In this document: in pieces, positions 58,820-64,000 of the stretch
Layout of the letters: each line of letters starts with the position of its first letter
Numbering within the stretch: the first letter of the stretch is position 1
NCBI RefSeq assembly: GCF_029873635.1
Contig: NC_080418.1
Coordinates: forward strand, 9,753,062 to 9,817,061
Length of the DNA stretch: 64,000 nt
Direction: 5' to 3'
Source of the DNA: Malania oleifera
Taxonomy: Eukaryota; Streptophyta; Magnoliopsida; Santalales; Ximeniaceae
Notes under the pieces: model-generated
Seen by the model: only the letters and a program-made list of their open reading frames with translations
Database searches by the model: none
Told to the model about the DNA's origin: nothing
Made by a program: the position numbers and the translations under genes

Positions 58820-60098
58820 TGTAACGCCCCGAACTCGAAACTAGGGTTCAGAGTGTTATTTAAAATAAATCTCTGATACCATATAACAAAACAATGGAAG
58901 ATCACCATAACAATTACCAGAGCACTAAAAAATTAACTTTTATTACAATAAAAATCCCAATACAACAATAAGATTATGAGATCATCAACAACATAAATAA
59001 AATACTTAACAATTCTACACTAGACCTTCAATTCCACCCACGCTTCCACAGCGCACTCTGATTATTGTTATACTCCTCATGGTTACTGAAAAATGTTAGA
59101 TATGGATAGGATGAGACACCTCTCAATAAGGATGGAATAAATTATTATCAGTGTGTGACAAATGAGTTTTTGTGTATCACATATAAATAATAAACAATAC
59201 TTGTATCATATAAATAACCTTCTATATTGTGGTTCATGTTTACATATTAAACCATTATATCTTCTCAATTTCCTGGGTCCTGTTTACATGTAAAACATTA
59301 TATCCTTTGGTGACTACCTCTGGGGCATATCCAGGCACTCACTAACATTGAGACGCCTTCTACTCCCTACCCAATTCAGCAAGCCCTTAGACTACTCCAA
59401 GGATTGAGGCGTTACGTATGGCCGTCCCCCTTTGCCTAGATACCACCAAACAGATACCCCAGATATGCAACTTTACAATACTATGGTACCATATTCATAA
59501 AGATATTTCACATTACTCTCAACAATATTACAATAGGTTTAATTTATACAATAACTTGAAATAATCTCATGCCACACATTTAAATAATAAAATCAAACTT
59601 TAATAACACTCAGAAAATCATATACCTCATAATATAATCATATATTCAAATTTAAAACCTACATATACTCAGATTAAAATCAACCTAACATCCATATAAT
59701 TATATTCTTTAATTTAATTGGTTAATATTTAAAATAATTATTATTATAAAATCCCTAGGTTCACAAATACCAATTTAATCAATTCATAATAAATATAATA
59801 ATCCAAAATTCAATCTCTATATGCCAAAATATTCAAAGAAACGTATATATAATTCCTGTAATCTTATATTACAATTTAATCTTTCAAATTATAAAATTTT
59901 TGACATCATTTATTCCCCTTATCTCACCCCATGAGTGGTGCCTACGATACTCCTACAAAAAATCTACTCCAGTTAAAATGTCGGTGGCGGAGAATGGAAC
60001 CTACAAGTATTTTCCATTCTCCAATTGGTGAACGTTTGGCCGAGGAAATCGAGAAGAGAGAGAGAAATGATGGAGGAGAGAGATAGAGAGACAGAGGG

Positions 60099-60129
<31 letters not shown>

Positions 60130-60294
60130 GAAATTATGGGGAGGGGTCTCTGCATTCTTTTAAAACAAATTGAATCCTGAAGGATCATTCAAGTTACTAC
60201 TTACATATATAATTATTTAATGATTTAATTTTAATTTTAATTTAATTAATTAATATTTAGACTTCTATGCATATTAATTTTCTAGGGCGTTACA
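58820..60294 (-). repeat. 3' LTR of the 58820-61958 element
   Basis: TGTAACGCCCCGAACTCG to TAGGGCGTTACA. Contains GAGACACCTCTCAATAAGG near 59121 and GTCGGTGGCGGAGAATGG near 59979, blocks also seen at 4960 and 6848 in the remnant at 4624-7145. Confidence 0.9.
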
Positions 60295-60495
60295 TTCTCC
60301 CCTCCTTATAGGAATTTTGTTTTCGAAATTCGATAATTATGACCTCGAACGAAATCAATCGTGATTCCCATAAACTTAAGTTAACTCATGAACAATCCTA
60401 TCTTCTTGTTCCTATTTCCCTCCTAACTCATCCTATGCTCTAGTAACATCATTCTTAGAGTCTATAGAATTTATATCCTAAACTTTGATATCAAC

Positions 60496-61958
60496 TGTAA
60501 CGCCTTGAACTCGAAACTTGGGTCCAGAGTGTTATTTAAAATAAATCTTTGATACCATATAATAAAACAGCGAAAGTTCTCCATAATAATTACCAAAGCA
60601 CTAAAAAATTAACCTTTATTACAATAAAAATCCCAATACAACAATAATATTCTAAGATCATCAAAAACATAAATAAAATACTTAACAATTCTAAACTAGA
60701 CCTTCAAACTCACCCATGCTTCCACTGTGCACTCTGATTACTGTCATACTCCTCATGGTATCTGAAAATTGTTAGATATGGATAGGGTGAGACACCTCTC
60801 AGTAAGGATGGAATAAATTATTATCAGTGTGCCAAATGAGTTTCTGTGTATCACATATAAATAATATACAATACTTGTATCATATAAATAACCTTCTATA
60901 CTGTGGTTCATGTTTACATATTAAACCATTAAAACTATCTTCTCAATTTCTAGGGTTATGTTTACATGTAAAGCATTATATCCTTCGGTGACCACATCTA
61001 GTGCATATCTAGGCACTCACTAACATTGAGGCGCCTTCTACTCCCTACCCCAATTCAACAAGCCCTTAGACTACTCCAAGGATCAAGGCGTTACGTATCG
61101 CCGTCCCCCTTTGCCTAGATACTACCGAATAGATACCCCAGATATGCAACTTCACAATATCATGATACCATATTCATAAACATATTTCACATTACTCTCA
61201 ACAATATTACAACAGGTTTAATTTATACAATAACTTGAAATAATCTCATGTCACACATTTAAATAATGAAAACATACTTTAATAACACTCAGAAAATCAT
61301 ATATCTCATAATATAATCATATATTCATATTTAAAACCAACATATACTCAAATTAAAATCAACCTAATATCCATATAATTATATTCTTTAATTTAATTGG
61401 TAAATCTTTAAAATAATAATTATTATAAAATCCCTAGACTCACATACACCAATTTAATTAATTCATAATAAATATAATAATCTAAAATCCAATATTCATA
61501 TTCCAAAATATTCATAAAAACGTATATATAATTCCTGCAATCTCATATTACAATTTAATCGGTTAAATTATAAAACTTTTGACATAATTTATTCCCCTTG
61601 CCTCACCCCAGGAGTGGTGCCTACGATACTTCTACGACAAATTCACTTCAGTTAAAATGACGGTGGTGGAGAATGGAATCCAGGGGTATTTTTGTTCTTC
61701 GATTGGCGCACGTTTGGCTGAGGAAATCGAGGAGAGAGAGAGAGAGTAGAAATTGTGGGGAGGTCTTTACATTCTTTTAAACAAATTGAATCCTTTAGGA
61801 TCTTCAGGTTACTACTTATATATATAATACTAATATATTATTATATTATATTATTTAATTAATAATTATTATTATTTAATTATTTAATTTTAATTAATTA
61901 ATTAATTAATTTATTTATTTTTACACTTCCATGCATATTAATTTTCTAGGGCATTACA
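60496..61958 (-). repeat. 5' LTR of the 58820-61958 element
   Basis: TGTAACGCCTTGAACTCG to TAGGGCATTACA. It differs from its partner at roughly one position in ten over the first 125 bp, and lacks the partner's CA tract. Confidence 0.9.
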
Positions 61959-61963
61959 CTAAC

Positions 61964-62285
61964 AGAGAAACACTTTCGTATTGATATTAACTTAATGACT
62001 AGTTTTATTTTATTATTATTATTATACTTTAATCGTATATACATTTTTGAGGTCATTACATCCTCCCCTCTTTATAAAAATTTCGTCATCAAAATTTACT
62101 AATTTAAAATGAATACTATATTTGTGCTCTTGGTTTGAGAGATTTGGCTAAGTCTTATTATAGGACCGATTTGGTAGAATATTGTCTGGGAGAGTGGAGT
62201 AAGAATCGTTGGTCTAATAGGGGTTGAAGTGGAAGAACTCAGAAAATGTTAAAAAAGATTGAATGAAATTTTTTTTTATATATAT
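61964..62285 (-). mobile_element. Retroelement remnant: LTR end plus purine tract
   Basis: TTTTTGAGGTCATTACA ending at 62060 is followed by TCCTCCCCTC, which on the minus strand reads as a purine tract followed by an LTR start (TGTAATGACC). The remaining 225 bp are unassigned. With 58676-58814 it forms the sequence into which the CTAAC element inserted. Confidence 0.45.
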
Positions 62286-63780
62286 TGTTAATCATCCCAA
62301 ACAGGAGTATATAGTCTAAAGGAGGGTGAATAGGCTCTTTTTGCGGAATACATATTTTTTTACAAAATAAAATCTCTTGGTAAGATTCAAGCAATTATAT
62401 CATAATATATGAAATTTAAATCATGCACAAGACAAATAATAAAGAGTATAGGGAGAGAAATATCAACACCGGTATTTTTACGTGGTTCGGCACCAAGTCT
62501 ACGTCCACGCCTTAGCACCAAGTCAAGGATTCCACAATCCACTATGATCTCCTTCACCGGCGGAGAAGCCTTACATCTCGGGTACCAAACCCTACACTAG
62601 GGAACAAATCCCTACTACGCTCTCCAAGAGCCTTCACTTCGGTTCACAACGAACTTTCATCAAACGGTTCACAAAGAACCTTTTACAAGAGATGATGGAT
62701 ACAAAGAAATTGCTCATCAAATAAGCTAATATGAATTACAACACAATCTCACATTACTCTCTCAATGAGTGAATCAAACACAATAAATGAGCAAAAGAGA
62801 GTTGAGCACTTGAATAAGAACAACAATGATGCAAAATGCTTCGAGCTTAGGTTTTTGGTATAAAATGATATTTATGACTAACTTGTGTAAAACCAATCAA
62901 AACCATGTCTAAACAAGCCTAATATCTTGTATTTATAGCCCAAGAGCCAAAAGAGCCGTTAACTAGCCATTGGGGGAAGAAAAGATATTTTATTTCATAA
63001 ACTAACTGTTTTCCGCCTGTTGGAGTAGTTCTGCTCGTTGGATTCGTCAACTAATCACACACTGCCACTCGTCGATGAATTCCCCGAATTCGTCAACGAA
63101 TGCCTTGAATCAGAAAAAGTCATTAACATGAAAGTTGTGACATTTTGTCTTAGCCTTTAAGGAAACCAAGATCGTACTTTTTGAACTTTTCTATCAAAAG
63201 TTATGCCCCAAATACCAAAAGGTGTTTAGAAAATTTGATAGGTGCATAACATAGGTTTTAAACCCAACCAAAAAGCCTTTTAATCACTTGAAAAGTTCTT
63301 GGACAAAAGTATATAAAAATATTAAGTCTAATAAAGTTTAATACTTGTCCAAATGAGTTTCCCTTTGAATATAAGATATCTTGTCAATAAAAACACATTT
63401 AAAAAAAACCATTTTGATATCTTATATATTTGTATGTCATTTATAGAAAATATACTTGACTTCTTTGAAGCTTTAGGACATAAGACTCGTTTTGATAAAA
63501 CTAGGACTAAGTATGAAGACGTTCAAATACCAAGATATTTGAAAACTTGTCCCTTTAGAAGACATATTTGAGTTTAGGATTCATTTAACAAACTCTTAAG
63601 TTTAACTTTGAAAACCAAAAAAGTTGAGTTTGTGATTTTAGTGCAATCCTATAAACTCATGTGTCCTAGTATCCATATGCAATTTGCTCAACTCTTGCCC
63701 AAAAAATATGTATGAAACAAAACCGTAAGAGTTACAAGATATAATACCTTAAGCACACACGCATTACATAAAATCCAACA
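62286..63780 (-). repeat. LTR of a copia-type element running off the right edge
   Basis: On the minus strand it starts TGTTGGATTTTATG at 63780 and ends GGGATGATTAACA at 62286. The adjacent sequence at 63781-63795 reads AAAGGGAGCTTAA on the minus strand, a typical purine tract. This is therefore the 3' LTR of an element whose interior lies beyond 64000. It contains TTTTTACGTGGTTCGGC, common in plant copia LTRs, a minus-strand GCTATAAATAC near 62931-62941, an AACGG core about 25 bp upstream of it, and three weak TCGTCGACGA-like motifs at 63046-63106. Confidence 0.75.
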
Positions 63781-63977
63781 TTAAGCTCCCTTTGGTTGTG
63801 CTTGGGTTCTTCCGAGTACATGTCCATTGATCTTTCTATTTGAACATCAACTTGGTTCGATCTTTACCTTTTGACCAATATTTTATGATCTGCAAAGATG
63901 GAAAACACTAGAAACCACATATAGGTTAATATCATCAAAACACATAAACTAAGATATTGTAGCCACCAAGGCTAACA

Positions 63978-64000
63978 TATATATATATATATATATATAT
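63978..64000. repeat. AT microsatellite at window edge
   Basis: A pure AT dinucleotide run that continues past the last base of the window. Confidence 0.8.

Larger units (their letters stand above)
58820..61958 (-). mobile_element. Two-LTR element with a 201-bp interior (non-autonomous)
   Basis: LTRs 58820-60294 (1,475 bp) and 60496-61958 (1,463 bp), TGTAACGCC to CATTACA/CGTTACA, flanked by perfect target duplication CTAAC (58815-58819 and 61959-61963). Only 201 bp lie between them. These include a minus-strand purine-rich AGGAGGGGAGAA next to the left LTR and a degenerate primer site TTGATATCAAAGTTTAGG next to the right LTR. There is no coding capacity, so the copy must have been mobilised in trans or deleted after insertion. 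The left LTR alone has a CA-repeat tract at 60100-60126. Confidence 0.9.

Overview
The window is nuclear DNA from a flowering plant, most likely a eudicot. It holds one conserved spliced eukaryotic gene in a sea of Ty1/copia and Ty3/gypsy retrotransposons, with a tRNA-derived SINE and MITEs. Composition is AT-rich and there is no bacterial operon structure. I cannot name the species.

The gene is a PP1-type serine/threonine phosphatase catalytic subunit (plant TOPP family) on the + strand. Its coding exons are 11865-12072, 25259-25818 and 25890-26063. Joined, they give 313 residues with every PP1 metal ligand and signature present and all splice sites GT-AG, so the gene looks intact. Intron 1 is 13,186 bp. 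It carries a complete but decayed antisense Ty1/copia element (12384-18101, target duplication TTTAG), two Tourist-like MITEs, a minisatellite of about 71 bp and a G-quadruplex-like run.

Left of the gene (1-11600) there is no convincing protein gene. The region holds a chromovirus-type LTR (3634-8223, target duplication GTATT) broken by another LTR that carries a 40/80-bp tandem array, plus a SINE (10787-11034) and a short non-LTR (RTE-like) tail.

Right of the gene (29862-64000) almost everything is nested retrotransposon. A copia element (29862-40084, CCCAC) has one LTR split by a gypsy-type LTR, which is split in turn by a copia-like LTR. Next, an old LTR starting at 40314 is split by a solo LTR (41703-43792, GGGTG) and by a Tekay-like chromovirus (44057-58559, GGATA). 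That chromovirus is itself split by three solo LTRs (49507-51533 CAGTC; 52635-54616 CAGGA; 55781-57758 ATACC). A coding-less two-LTR element (58820-61958, CTAAC) and the 3' LTR of an element running off the right edge follow. Target duplications read directly from the sequence support this order.

The least ordinary signal is in the LTR promoters. The chromovirus-type LTRs carry 7-9 copies of a palindromic TCGTCGACGA-like motif just upstream of TATAAATAG. The unrelated copia-like solo LTRs carry about 12 copies of a GGTCGACCGAACC-like motif, then a perfect match to the plant mitosis-specific (MSA) element YCYAACGGYYA, then the TATA box. I saw no new protein-coding system.
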